The notes under the pieces were generated by a model, which was not told the origin of the DNA, ran no database searches, and saw only the letters and a list, made by a program, of their open reading frames with translations. From Amycolatopsis thermoflava N1165 (GTDB taxonomy: Bacteria; Actinomycetota; Actinomycetes; Mycobacteriales; Pseudonocardiaceae), in NCBI RefSeq assembly GCF_000473265.1, contig NZ_KI421511.1:1725731-1789730 (forward strand): DNA of 64,000 bases, given 5' to 3'. Of this stretch, positions 1 through 7,682 are shown in pieces. Each line of letters opens with the position of its first letter. The stretch's first letter is position 1. The position numbers and the translations under genes were made by a program.

Positions 1-2
1 CC

Positions 3-257
3 GGGCTGTCGTCGGAGGTCGGGCCGAAGGGCGTGACGGCGAACCTGATCGCGCCCGGCTACATCGCGGAAACCGGTTTCTTCCACGGAAAACTCAGCGA
101 GGACCGGCGCAGTGCCCTGATCGCGGCCACGCACAACGGCCGGGCGGGCCACCCGGACGACGTCGCGGCGACGACGTTCTTCCTCGCCTCCGAGGGCGCC
201 CGGCACATCACGGGACAGACCCTGCACGTCAACGGCGGGGCCCACACCACGCGATAA
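3..257 (+). CDS. SDR family oxidoreductase, C-terminal part
   Basis: The frame is open from the window edge and reads GLSSEVGPKGVTANLIAPGY, the segment after the catalytic YxxxK of classical short-chain dehydrogenases/reductases. It ends with the usual tail, an ASEGARHITGQTLHVNGG block. The N-terminal Rossmann fold and active site lie outside the window, so substrate and cofactor preference cannot be read. The family reduces carbonyls or oxidises alcohols with NAD(P). An internal ATG at 33 is not the start, because homology continues upstream of it. Confidence 0.85.
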   Translation, partial: GLSSEVGPKGVTANLIAPGYIAETGFFHGKLSEDRRSALIAATHNGRAGHPDDVAATTFFLASEGARHITGQTLHVNGGAHTTR

Positions 258-296
258 CCGGTTGGCGGACGGTCCCGCAGGCGCGACGATCGCCGG

Positions 297-1607
297 GTGC
301 GGATCAACCAGGACGAGGTGGCGGAGCGACTCGCGGCGGTGCGTGCCGCGCGGAACGCCGACGCCGAGGTCGCGGCGATGGCGGGGGCGAGCCCGCGCCT
401 GTGGCTCGCCGTCGACGACGGCGCGCGGCGCCACCCACAGGGGCACCGCGGCGTGCTGGCCCGGGCGCTCGGCCGGGACGGCCGCCTCCGCGAAGCCGCG
501 CTGACACGGCTCGACGAGCGGATCGCCCTGCCGGTGCTGGCGATCCGCGCGGCGGACTGGGTGCCGCAGGTGCGCGAGCGCGCCCGGCGGGAGTGCCTCC
601 GCCACCTCTTCCGGGACCCGATGACCGCGGTGGACCTGTTCCCGTTCGCGTGCCTGCTGCGGCCACGCGCGCAGGGCGAGTGGCTGGCCGTGACACTCGA
701 AGGCATGCTGCGGACGCCCGAAGTCCGCTCGGCCACCCTCGCCTCCCCCGACGTGCTCACCCGCCGGACCGTCTACACCTCGGGGCGCGCCGACGTCGGC
801 GAGCTGACGGCCGGGCTCCAGGACGCGGACCTGAAGATCCGGCTGGCCTGCGCGGCCCGCCTGGCCGGCAGCACCGACCCCGAGGTGCTGCACCTGCTCC
901 GCAGCAGCGGCACGGCCGCCCTGCGCGCCCGGGCGGTCCGCGACCCCGCTGACGCGCTGCCGGCGCTGGCCGACCCCGCTTCGCTGGTCCGCGCGTACGC
1001 CCAGTTCGTCCTGCGCCGCGCGGGCGAGGACCCGGCCCCGCACTACCGCAAGCTGGTGACCGCGGCGGCGAGCCCGGGTGCGGTCGCGGGCCTCGGCGAG
1101 ACGGGAACCGAGGCCGACGGGGCGCTGCTCCTGCCGCTGCTCGGCGATCCCCGGCCCAAGGTGCGCGCCGAAACCGTCCGCGCCTTGCGGCGGCTGCGGG
1201 TGGTCCCGGTCGACCGCCTGGCGCCGTTGCTCGCCGACCCGTCCCCGCGCGTCGCCCGGCAGGTGGTGCTCGCGCTGCGCGGGTGCGCCACCGAGATCGA
1301 CGAGGCGGCGCTACGCCGCATGCTCGATCCCGGCCAGCCCGGGCACCGCAGGCGCAACGCGTTCCAGTTGCTGTCCGCGCGCGACACCTGGCCCCGCCTC
1401 GCCCTGGACCTGCGCCTGCTGCTGGGCCCGGACGAGCCGCTCCGGGAAACCGCTCGCAACGACCTGAGCAACTGGTTCGCCCACGGGTCCGCGACCACCT
1501 ACACCGCCCCGCGCGGCGAGCGGGCCGCCGAACTGCGCGACCTCGTCAGCCGCGCGGAGCCGCTGCTCGGCGAGGCTCGTGCGCGGGTGCTGCGCCTGTT
1601 CCTCTAG
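297..1607 (+). CDS. HEAT-repeat protein
   Basis: A 436-residue soluble protein built from helical repeats of the PBS-lyase/HEAT type. Units such as LLGDPRPKVRAETVRALRRL and LLADPSPRVARQVVLAL are clear in the second half, and the N-terminal half has weaker copies. There is no signal peptide, membrane segment or catalytic motif. HEAT solenoids are protein-binding scaffolds, so a binding or regulatory role is likely but no partner is visible. The GTG start at 297 has only a weak ribosome site. The 3' end overlaps the convergent efflux gene by 62 bp. Confidence 0.7.
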   Translation: MRINQDEVAERLAAVRAARNADAEVAAMAGASPRLWLAVDDGARRHPQGHRGVLARALGRDGRLREAALTRLDERIALPVLAIRAADWVPQVRERARRECLRHLFRDPMTAVDLFPFACLLRPRAQGEWLAVTLEGMLRTPEVRSATLASPDVLTRRTVYTSGRADVGELTAGLQDADLKIRLACAARLAGSTDPEVLHLLRSSGTAALRARAVRDPADALPALADPASLVRAYAQFVLRRAGEDPAPHYRKLVTAAASPGAVAGLGETGTEADGALLLPLLGDPRPKVRAETVRALRRLRVVPVDRLAPLLADPSPRVARQVVLALRGCATEIDEAALRRMLDPGQPGHRRRNAFQLLSARDTWPRLALDLRLLLGPDEPLRETARNDLSNWFAHGSATTYTAPRGERAAELRDLVSRAEPLLGEARARVLRLFL

Positions 1608-3069
1608 ACCGCAGCAGGACCAGCGCCTGCACCCCGGTGTAGGCGAGCAGCGCGGCCCCGGCCACGGCACTCACCTGCAGGCCGTGCACGAACGCCGCCC
1701 TGGCCGCGGCCAGCAGGGCCTCGGCCCGCGCGGGCGGCAGCCCGGCGGCCGCCGCGACCGCGCCGCCGAGGGTTTCGCGTGCCGTCTCCCCCGCGTCGCC
1801 CGGCACGCGGGCCCGGTAGACCGCCGCCGCGATGCTGCCCAGCACCGCCGTGCCGAGCGCGCCACCCAGCTCGAACCCCGTCTCCGAAATCGCCGACGCC
1901 GCACCGGCACGCGAGGGCGGCGCCGCGGTGATGATGAGGTCGTTGGTGAGCGTCTCGGACAGCGCCACCCCAAAGCCGACCAGCGCCATCCCGGCCACCA
2001 GAATCGCCAGTCCACTGTGGACGCCGAGCGTCACCAGCGCCGCGAAACCCGCCGCCGCGGCCAGCAGCCCGCCGCCGATCAGCCGCGGGACCGGAACGCG
2101 CCGGGCGAGCCGGGCGGCGGCGAACGAGCCCACGATCCCGGTGACCGTCGTCGGCAGCAGCCACAGCGCCGCCGTCATCGGCCGCAGCCCCAGCACCAGC
2201 TGGAGGTACTGCGGCACCAGGAACAGCAGGCCGACGAGCGCGAACACGCCGAGCATGTTGGTCAGCACCGACGCGCTGAACCGGCGGTCCCGGAACAGCG
2301 CCAGGTCCAGCATCGGATCCGGCAGGGCGCGCTGACGCCGCACGAACACCACCGCGAACGCCGCGCCGGTCAGCACGCTCCCGGCCGCGAGCGGATCGGC
2401 GCCGTGCTCGGCGAACCGTTTGATGCCGTACACCACGGGCAGCACCGCGGCCAGCGACAGCACGGCGGACAGCGGGTCGAAGCGGCCGGGCCGCGGGTCG
2501 CGCGCCTCCGGCAGCAGGAACGGCCCCGCGACGAGCAGCACCACCATCACCGGCACGTTGATCAGGAACACCGAGCCCCACCAGAAGTGCTCCAGCAGCC
2601 AGCCGCCCAGCACCGGGCCGAGCGCCATCCCGCCGGAGAACCCGGCGCCCCACACCGCGATCGCGGTCCGCCGCCGCGCCGGGTCCGTGAAGATCGACCG
2701 GATCAGCGCCAGCGTCGACGGCATCAGGGTCGCCCCGCCGACACCGAGCAGCGCCCGCGCCGCGATGAGCATGCCCGGGCTGGTCGCGAACGCCGCGGCC
2801 ACGGACGCGACGCCGAAGGCGACGGCGCCGGACAGCAGCAGCCTGCGCCGCCCGATCCGGTCCCCCAGCGTGCCCATCAGCACCAGCAGCCCGCCGAGCA
2901 CGAACGAGTAGATGTCGACGATCCACAGCTGCTCGGCGCCGGTCGGGCCGAGGTCCTCGCTCAGGTACGGCAGCGCGAACCCGAGCACCGTCATGTCGAC
3001 GCTGATCAGCAGCACCGGCAGGACCAGCACGCCCAGCGCGGCCCAGTCCCGGTGTCCCCCGGCCATCAC
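1546..3069 (-). CDS. DHA2-type MFS drug efflux transporter
   Basis: About 507 residues with some 14 hydrophobic segments. It shows the drug:H+ antiporter-2 hallmarks: the loop GDRIGRRRLLLSGA after helix 2 and motif C (GPVLGGWLLEHFWWGSVFLINVP) in helix 5. The product should be an EmrB/QacA-like inner-membrane exporter. Three starts lie close together (GTG 3075, GTG 3069, ATG 3066). The AAAGGA ribosome site at about 3079-3084 best suits GTG 3069. It is divergent from a TetR gene across two operator copies, so the TetR protein probably represses it. Confidence 0.9.
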   Translation of the reverse strand: MMAGGHRDWAALGVLVLPVLLISVDMTVLGFALPYLSEDLGPTGAEQLWIVDIYSFVLGGLLVLMGTLGDRIGRRRLLLSGAVAFGVASVAAAFATSPGMLIAARALLGVGGATLMPSTLALIRSIFTDPARRRTAIAVWGAGFSGGMALGPVLGGWLLEHFWWGSVFLINVPVMVVLLVAGPFLLPEARDPRPGRFDPLSAVLSLAAVLPVVYGIKRFAEHGADPLAAGSVLTGAAFAVVFVRRQRALPDPMLDLALFRDRRFSASVLTNMLGVFALVGLLFLVPQYLQLVLGLRPMTAALWLLPTTVTGIVGSFAAARLARRVPVPRLIGGGLLAAAAGFAALVTLGVHSGLAILVAGMALVGFGVALSETLTNDLIITAAPPSRAGAASAISETGFELGGALGTAVLGSIAAAVYRARVPGDAGETARETLGGAVAAAAGLPPARAEALLAAARAAFVHGLQVSAVAGAALLAYTGVQALVLLRSRGTGAAPAHEPRRAAAPRG

Positions 3070-3087
3070 GATCACGATCCTTTTCTG

Positions 3088-3148
3088 AACAGTCCGGACG
3101 GTACAGTTTGCCCCTCGGATCGAAACTAAACCGTCCGGACGGTATAGT
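3088..3148. promoter_or_regulatory. Twin TetR operators between efflux pump and regulator
   Basis: Two copies of a GTCCGGAC core, at 3092-3099 and 3133-3140, are 41 bp apart. The right copy extends to a perfect 14-bp palindrome ACCGTCCGGACGGT (3130-3143). The left copy is AGTCCGGACGGT. The right copy abuts a possible -10 (TATAGT, 3143-3148) for the TetR gene, and the left copy sits just before the efflux gene's ribosome site. A shared autoregulated control region is inferred. Confidence 0.75.
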
Positions 3149-3156
3149 CAAGCGTC

Positions 3157-3687
3157 ATGGGACGCCCCTCCGCGCGGGAACAGATCCTCGACGCCTACCA
3201 GGACATCCTCATCGAGAGCGGTTCGGCCGCGGTCACGCTCGACGCCGTCGCCGCGCGCGCGAAGGTGTCGAAGGGCGGGCTGCTGTACCACTTCGGGTCG
3301 AAGGACGCCCTGCTCGACGGCCTCCTCGACCGGCTGCTGCGGCTGACGGCCGCGGACGTCGAGTACGCGCGCACCGCGCCCGAGGGCGTGGTGCGCTACT
3401 ACCTGCTCTCCTCGGTGACCGACGCGGACATGACCAAGCCCGCCCACCGCGCGTCGATCGCCGCGCTGCGGCTGCTGGGCAGCGAGCCGAAGGTCACCGA
3501 CGCGATGAACGAGGTCGGCCGGCTGTGGTCGGAGCTGCTGGCCGGGCATGTCGGCGATCCGCTCACCGCCGAGATCGTGGGACTGCTGGGCGACGGGCTG
3601 TACCTGCGCGCCACGCTCGGCGGGCAGGCGCCGCAGCCGTTGCTCAACCGGCTGCCGGAAGCGCTGCGCCGGCTGGGCCTGTCCTGA
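3157..3687 (+). CDS. TetR family repressor
   Basis: A 176-residue regulator. The N-terminal helix-turn-helix spans about residues 8-50 (AVTLDAVAARAKVSKGGLLY then HFGSKDALL). The remainder is a helical ligand domain of the TetR_C type. No Shine-Dalgarno is visible and TATAGT lies 9-14 bases before the ATG, which suggests a leaderless mRNA. The divergent DHA2 transporter and shared palindromes indicate local control of drug efflux. The ligand is unknown. Confidence 0.9.
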   Translation: MGRPSAREQILDAYQDILIESGSAAVTLDAVAARAKVSKGGLLYHFGSKDALLDGLLDRLLRLTAADVEYARTAPEGVVRYYLLSSVTDADMTKPAHRASIAALRLLGSEPKVTDAMNEVGRLWSELLAGHVGDPLTAEIVGLLGDGLYLRATLGGQAPQPLLNRLPEALRRLGLS

Positions 3688-3690
3688 CGC

Positions 3691-4515
3691 TCAGACGGTT
3701 GGCACCCGCGCCCAGGCGCTGACCAGCGGCGGCAGGATCGCGATTGCGCCGGCTTCCGTCGCCTCGGCGACCAGCCGGGCGGGCAGGCGGTCGAGGTCGG
3801 CGAGGTCGCCGACGTCCAGTCCGAGTTGGACGGCCACCGGCAACAGGGCGCGCCACACGCCCATCACGAAGCCCAGGATGTCCGGATCGGACAGTGGGCC
3901 GAGGCACGCGCCCATCGTCAAGGCGGGCATGGGCAGGCCGGCCGCGTGGAAGAGCCCCGGGAGCGCCGTGCCCGTCTCGGTGGTCGCGCCCGCACCCCGG
4001 AACGCCTGCACGATGATGTCCCGCACCCGGTCGAACAGCGAGATCTCCGGGGCACTGCGGGCGCCGCTGACGTCGAAGTCCTGGAAGGACACCAGGCCGC
4101 CCGGCCGGACCAGCCCGGCCAGCCGGCGCAGCGCGGCGGCCGGGTCCGGCAGGTGCATGAGGATCAGGCGGCCGATGACCGCGTCGAACGGCCGGGGCGC
4201 GTCCAGCTCCTCGATCGCGGCGTGGCGGAATGTGACGTTCGACAGCCCGGCCCCGGCGGCCCGCTGCGCGGCGAGGTCGAGGATCGAGGCCTGCGCGTCG
4301 ACACCGGTCACCGACCCCGCGGGCCCGACGAGGTGCGCCGCGGCGATCGACACGTCGCCCGGGCCGCAGCCGACGTCAAGGACGCGCATGCCGGGTTCGA
4401 GCCCGGCCTGGCGCAAGGCGTGCTCGGTGTGGCCGCGGTAGAGGCGCCCCTGCAGGAGGAGCCGCTCGACCTCGGGATCGTGGTGCCCAAGCACATAGCC
4501 GGTTCCGGTGCTCAT
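3691..4515 (-). CDS. Class I SAM-dependent methyltransferase
   Basis: A 274-residue protein with the SAM-binding motif I VLDVGCGPGDVSIAAA (about residues 45-60), acidic motif II GVDAQ and the post-motif LVRPGG. This is the UbiE/Methyltransf_11-like fold. The C-terminal part (from about residue 150) is alpha-helical and specific to this family and may form a substrate lid. It converges on the TetR gene, with 3 bp between stops, so it is not in an operon with it. The methyl acceptor cannot be predicted. Confidence 0.85.
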   Translation of the reverse strand: MSTGTGYVLGHHDPEVERLLLQGRLYRGHTEHALRQAGLEPGMRVLDVGCGPGDVSIAAAHLVGPAGSVTGVDAQASILDLAAQRAAGAGLSNVTFRHAAIEELDAPRPFDAVIGRLILMHLPDPAAALRRLAGLVRPGGLVSFQDFDVSGARSAPEISLFDRVRDIIVQAFRGAGATTETGTALPGLFHAAGLPMPALTMGACLGPLSDPDILGFVMGVWRALLPVAVQLGLDVGDLADLDRLPARLVAEATEAGAIAILPPLVSAWARVPTV

Positions 4516-4605
4516 CCGCCCAGTCTCCCCGCGCTGCGGGCGGACCGGGGAAAACGGCCCGTTAACAACCGCCGGGAACGCACCGGGGCAGGTGGTGAGA
4601 CGCGA

Positions 4606-4622
4606 AAGTGACCTTGGTCCCC
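4606..4622 (-). promoter_or_regulatory. Candidate DevR/DosR box upstream of devR
   Basis: AAGTGACCTTGGTCCCC on the plus strand contains GACC-TT-GGTC dyad symmetry. It is 14/17 identical to a motif upstream of the GerW-like gene at 5831-5847. It lies 80 bp before the devR start. Mycobacterial DosR boxes have a GGGAC...GTCCC-like dyad, so autoregulation by DevR is inferred from similarity only. Further GTGAC/GTCAC half-sites (4630-4634, 4644-4648, 4678-4682) follow before the gene. Confidence 0.45.
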
Positions 4623-4701
4623 GCCGGAGGTGACTTCCGCCGGGTCACGCGAGGTCCGGTGGGCTCTAGGTTGGGGAGGTCACCTGCGAAAGGGTCCTGC
4701 C

Positions 4702-5376
4702 GTGATCACCGTGTTCCTGGTCGACGACCACGAGGTCGTCCGCCGCGGCGTCGCCGAGCTGCTCGGCACCGACTCCGAACTCGAGGTCGTCGGCGAAGCG
4801 GCCACCGCCGCGCAGACCATGGCCCGGATCCCCGCGCTCAAACCCGACGTCGCGGTGCTCGACGTGCGCCTGCCCGACGGCAACGGCATCGAACTCTGCC
4901 GTGAGCTGCGGTCACGGATCCCCGGGCTCAACGTCCTCATCCTGACCTCCTACACCGACGAGGAGGCCATGCTCAACGCCATCCTCGCCGGCGCGGGCGG
5001 CTACGCCATCAAGGACATCGCCGGGCTGCACCTGGTGTCGGCCGTGCGCGAGGTCGGCTCCGGCCGCTCCCTGCTCGACACGCGTGCCGCGTCGACCCTG
5101 ATGGCCAAACTGCGGGCGAACGCCGCCGACCACGGGCCGCTGGCCGGCCTCACCGACCGCGAGCGCACCCTGCTCGACCTCATCGGCGAAGGACTGACCA
5201 ACGCGCAGATCGCCCAGCGCATGTTCCTCGCCGAGAAGACCATCAAGAACTACGTCTCCCGGCTGCTGGCCAAACTCGGACTGGAACGCCGCACCCAGGC
5301 GGCCGTGCTCGCCGCCAAACTCCAGACCGGCGAGCACGCCGACGCGCCCCGGCCCGGGGCGTCCGTGGTGCGCTGA
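4702..5376 (+). CDS. devR: DevR/DosR-like NarL-family response regulator
   Basis: With the GTG at 4702 (GAAAGGG site 7 nt upstream) the protein is 224 residues. It aligns closely with mycobacterial DevR/DosR from memory: acidic pocket D8-D9, phosphoacceptor D54 in [16 protein letters not shown]82 and K104 all fall at the DevR positions. The C-terminal LuxR-type helix-turn-helix (about 145-210) contains [20 protein letters not shown] and [20 protein letters not shown]. The family controls hypoxia, NO and dormancy genes. No DosS/DosT-like kinase is adjacent, so it is an orphan here. An upstream in-frame ATG at 4630 would add 24 uncharacteristic residues. Confidence 0.92.
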   Translation: MITVFLVDDHEVVRRGVAELLGTDSELEVVGEAATAAQTMARIPALKPDVAVLDVRLPDGNGIELCRELRSRIPGLNVLILTSYTDEEAMLNAILAGAGGYAIKDIAGLHLVSAVREVGSGRSLLDTRAASTLMAKLRANAADHGPLAGLTDRERTLLDLIGEGLTNAQIAQRMFLAEKTIKNYVSRLLAKLGLERRTQAAVLAAKLQTGEHADAPRPGASVVR

Positions 5377-5397
5377 CGGCACCGCGCCGGCCAGCGG

Positions 5398-5769
5398 TCA
5401 GGGCGCGGGCACCGCCGCGGCCCGCGCGATGGCCCGGCGGGCGTGGACCTTCGCGATGCGCGAGCTGAACAGCAACACGGCCACGACGACCGCGCCCACG
5501 ACGCCGACCAACCGGTTGACGTCGATGGCGGGCTCCCAGCGCAGCGTGCCGTCCTTGATGACGTAGGCCCCGGTCGGCTTGGCGGTCAGTCCGAACCCGC
5601 CGCCCTCGCCGTGCTGCCCCTCCTTGTCGACGCCGTCGCCGCCGCCCGCGCCGCTGGCGACGCTCGCCGCCGCGATCACCGTGATGCCGTCCTTCTCGTA
5701 GGGCTCGGTGTACACGAGCTTCGCACCGGCCGAGCTCTTCGCCTTCTCGATCAGCTCGTCGATCTTCAT
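5398..5769 (-). CDS. GerW/YtfJ-family protein with C-terminal membrane helix
   Basis: A 123-residue protein starting MKIDELIEKAKSSAGAKLVY, with AGGAGGG 6 nt before the ATG. The glycine-rich core and GGFGLTAKPTGAYVIKDG segment match the sporulation/germination GerW (YtfJ) family. A hydrophobic helix VVGAVVVAVLLF (about residues 88-105) and a basic tail suggest membrane association. In spore formers the family acts in germination; its role in non-endospore actinobacteria is unclear. Its upstream region carries a devR-like box (5831-5847), and it ends 21 bp from devR, pointing towards it. Confidence 0.8.
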   Translation of the reverse strand: MKIDELIEKAKSSAGAKLVYTEPYEKDGITVIAAASVASGAGGGDGVDKEGQHGEGGGFGLTAKPTGAYVIKDGTLRWEPAIDVNRLVGVVGAVVVAVLLFSSRIAKVHARRAIARAAAVPAP

Positions 5770-5830
5770 CGCGACCCTCCTGGAGACCTGTGGGATGAAG
5801 GCATCGTGGTGCGCCCGCGGCCCCGCGCGG

Positions 5831-5847
5831 AAGTGCCGATGGTCCCC
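5831..5847 (-). promoter_or_regulatory. Second devR-like box, upstream of the GerW-like gene
   Basis: AAGTGCCGATGGTCCCC on the plus strand matches the devR upstream motif at 14 of 17 positions. On the coding strand it reads GGGGACCATCGGCACTT, 61 bp before the GerW-like start. This suggests co-regulation with devR. It has not been tested against a position matrix. Confidence 0.4.
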
Positions 5848-5894
5848 GGGATTCACGACGAACGTCCGGCGCAGGCGAAATCCGCGCACGGCAA

Positions 5895-5931
5895 GCGAAC
5901 GGGGCGCCACGAGTAGCGGCGCCCCGTTCGC
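5895..5931 (-). terminator. Hairpin terminator after the channel gene
   Basis: Perfect 14-bp arms, GCGAACGGGGCGCC (5895-5908) and its complement (5918-5931), enclose a 9-nt loop 9 bp beyond the stop of the channel gene. There is no T-tract, as is usual for actinobacterial hairpin terminators. It probably ends the long leftward stress/gas vesicle transcription unit and separates the GerW-like gene from it. Confidence 0.7.
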
Positions 5932-5940
5932 TGCACGAGG

Positions 5941-6777
5941 TCAGGCCTGCGGCCGGTCCTGCGGCATCGTCCCGCTGCCCGGCGACGACGACGGCGGCAT
6001 CGCCGCGGTCCGTTCCTGCGGCATCGTGGCGGTTTCGGCCGCGTGCCGCGGCGCCCCGGCGCCGGCTTCCCGTTCCGCGTCCTCGCGGCCGCGGCGGTAG
6101 GCCTCGGCCCTGGTGCGGGCCGACGGGATCTCCTCCTCGGCCCGGTTGAGCCAGCGGTCCCAGCGCTGCTGCATCGGCCGCATCAGGCCACCGCCCGCGC
6201 CGACGACCAGCACACCGCCGACGGTCGCGAGCAGTGCGATCAGCACCGGCCCGGTGACCGTGGTGGCCACGCCGATCTGGTTCAGCGCCGCGATGACACC
6301 GAAGGCGATCACCACGACCTGCACCATCTTCGCGACCAGCGGGCCGTAGCTGAGCCCGCCCATCGCGCCGCGGATCAGGTCGTGCAGCGCGCTGCCGACG
6401 GCCGCGGCGACGATCACGATGACGATGGCCACGATGGCGCGCGGCAGCCAGGCGACGATGGCCGCCAGGATGGCGCTGACCGGGTTCGGCCCGAACACGC
6501 CGAACGCCAACTGCAGGGCGATCAGCAGGACCGCGTAGTAGACGAGCGCGGCCAGCAGCCCGCTCGCGTCGTACCGGGACTGTTCCAGCGCTCGCTTGAT
6601 CCCGCCGCGCTCCACGGCCCGGTCGAAACCGACCCGTTCCAGCACGACTTTGACGACCTTGCGCAACGCCTTCGCGACGAGCCAGCCGACGACCAGCACA
6701 ACCAGGAATACGGCGAACTTCGGCAGGAACGTGATCACGGCTCCGACCGCGTCGTTCCAGAATTCGGTGAGGTTCAT
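5941..6777 (-). CDS. Mechanosensitive-channel-like (CmpX-type) membrane protein
   Basis: A 278-residue protein with about five membrane segments: FLPKFAVFLVVLVVGWLVAKAL, LLAALVYYAVLLIALQL, a long run near AIVAIVIVIVAAAVGSAL, MVQVVVIAFGVIAAL and LIALLATVGGVLVVGAGGG. Repeated helix-glycine patterns match the conserved TM-helix family that includes cyanobacterial CmpX, a relative of small-conductance mechanosensitive channels. The C-terminal 70 residues are a charged cytosolic tail. Location after glsB-like and gvp genes suggests osmotic or envelope stress function. Gating has not been shown for this subgroup. Confidence 0.75.
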   Translation of the reverse strand: MNLTEFWNDAVGAVITFLPKFAVFLVVLVVGWLVAKALRKVVKVVLERVGFDRAVERGGIKRALEQSRYDASGLLAALVYYAVLLIALQLAFGVFGPNPVSAILAAIVAWLPRAIVAIVIVIVAAAVGSALHDLIRGAMGGLSYGPLVAKMVQVVVIAFGVIAALNQIGVATTVTGPVLIALLATVGGVLVVGAGGGLMRPMQQRWDRWLNRAEEEIPSARTRAEAYRRGREDAEREAGAGAPRHAAETATMPQERTAAMPPSSSPGSGTMPQDRPQA

Positions 6778-6809
6778 CTTTCACATCCGTGAACTGAGGG
6801 GACCGGGCG

Positions 6810-6848
6810 CCCGGCCCGGGCCGGAAACCGTGTCCGGACCGGGCCGGG
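6810..6848 (-). terminator. GC-rich hairpin after the GlsB-like gene
   Basis: CCCGGCCCGG (6810-6819) pairs with CCGGGCCGGG (6839-6848), and an inner CCGG/CCGG pair extends the stem. It lies 12 bp beyond the GlsB-like stop and upstream of the channel gene. It may be a terminator, an attenuator or a 3' stabiliser; without a T-tract these cannot be told apart. Confidence 0.5.
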
Positions 6849-6860
6849 CCGGGAAGGGGG

Positions 6861-7142
6861 TCAGTGCATGAGCTTGCGCCGGCGGCCGCCCCGCAGGGCG
6901 GTGGCCAGCGAGACCCCGAGGACGGCGAGCACCAGCTGGGTCAGCACTTCGAGCCAGTCGATACCGTCGGTGTCGGCGTACCCGACACCCCGGGCGATCG
7001 CGGTGCCTGCGAAGGCCGCGACGATACCGACGACGATGGTCAGCCAGATCGGGATGTTCTGCTTCCCCGGCGCCAGCAGGCGGCCGAGAACACCGATGAC
7101 CAACCCCACGAGCAAGGCACTGATGATTCCGGATATAGCCAT
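6861..7142 (-). CDS. GlsB/YeaQ/YmgE family stress membrane protein
   Basis: A 93-residue protein beginning MAISGIISALLVGLVIGVLG, with GGAG 7 nt before the ATG. Three hydrophobic helices and the LLAPGKQNIPIWLTIVVGIV motif match the transglycosylase-associated-protein-like YeaQ/YmgE family. These proteins are small membrane stress proteins in many bacteria (GlsB anchors Asp23 in staphylococci). It is 65 bp downstream of gvpK on the same strand and may share its transcript. It ends with a basic GGRRRKLMH tail. Confidence 0.85.
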   Translation of the reverse strand: MAISGIISALLVGLVIGVLGRLLAPGKQNIPIWLTIVVGIVAAFAGTAIARGVGYADTDGIDWLEVLTQLVLAVLGVSLATALRGGRRRKLMH

Positions 7143-7207
7143 CGCAACTCCATTGTTCGGCGATGCTTCCGGATTCCCGGACAATTCCCGGCGAAACCTT
7201 TTTCACA

Positions 7208-7498
7208 TCACCGCCGATCCGACAGCAACGGGCCGAGCGGGCCGAGATCGATGTTCAATTCCTCCGGGGACACCCCGAAATGCTCGCACAGTTCCGTCAT
7301 GCGCTCGTCCAGGCGCATGAGCGTCAGCCCGATCGCCTCGACCTGCTCGTCGGTGAGGTCGCCGCGGTCGACCCGGCGCAGCGCCTGTTTCTCCATCAGT
7401 TGCCGCAGCAGTTCCACCACGGTCAGCACGAGGCCGGCCAGACCGCGCTCGACGCTGTCCGGATCGGTGTCGATGCGGCGCTTCGCGGGGTCAGTCAT
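7208..7498 (-). CDS. gvpK: Gas vesicle protein GvpK
   Basis: A 96-residue protein with the GvpK signature: SVERGLAGLVLTVVELLRQL then an arginine/aspartate-rich helix and LTDEQVEAIGLTLMRLDERM. GvpK is an essential accessory protein in gas vesicle assembly. Its start overlaps the gvpS stop by 8 bp. It is the last gvp gene, as in Streptomyces clusters. Confidence 0.93.
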   Translation of the reverse strand: MTDPAKRRIDTDPDSVERGLAGLVLTVVELLRQLMEKQALRRVDRGDLTDEQVEAIGLTLMRLDERMTELCEHFGVSPEELNIDLGPLGPLLSDRR

Positions 7499-7682
7499 CG
7501 GCGGGCTGCAGGGCGCTCACGGAGGACAGCAGGGTCCGCAGCGAGATGTGCACGAGGTCGACGTCGGCGATGGACAGGGTGATCTCGCCGGTCACGACGA
7601 CCCCGCCGGCGAGGACCCGGTCGAGCAGGTCGACCAGCGCCACCGGCTGGTCGGCGACGGGCGCGGGAACCGGTTCGGTCAT
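7491..7682 (-). CDS. gvpS: GvpA-family minor gas vesicle protein (GvpS-type)
   Basis: A 63-residue GvpA-like protein. VALVDLLDRVLAGGVVVTGE then ITLSIADVDLVHISLRTLL is the amphipathic helix-strand core of the GvpA superfamily. It is shorter than the structural GvpA and sits between gvpL and gvpK, the position of gvpS in Streptomyces. The ATG at 7682 has GGAGG 5 nt upstream, and an upstream in-frame start is less likely. It overlaps both neighbours, indicating translational coupling. Such minor homologues are thought to act in nucleation. Confidence 0.85.
   Translation of the reverse strand: MTEPVPAPVADQPVALVDLLDRVLAGGVVVTGEITLSIADVDLVHISLRTLLSSVSALQPADD

Noticed and set aside
6798-6814. GGGGACCGGGCGCCC as a third devR-type box before the channel gene
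   Set aside because: Only the GGGGACC half agrees, and the stretch overlaps a GC-rich hairpin that explains it.
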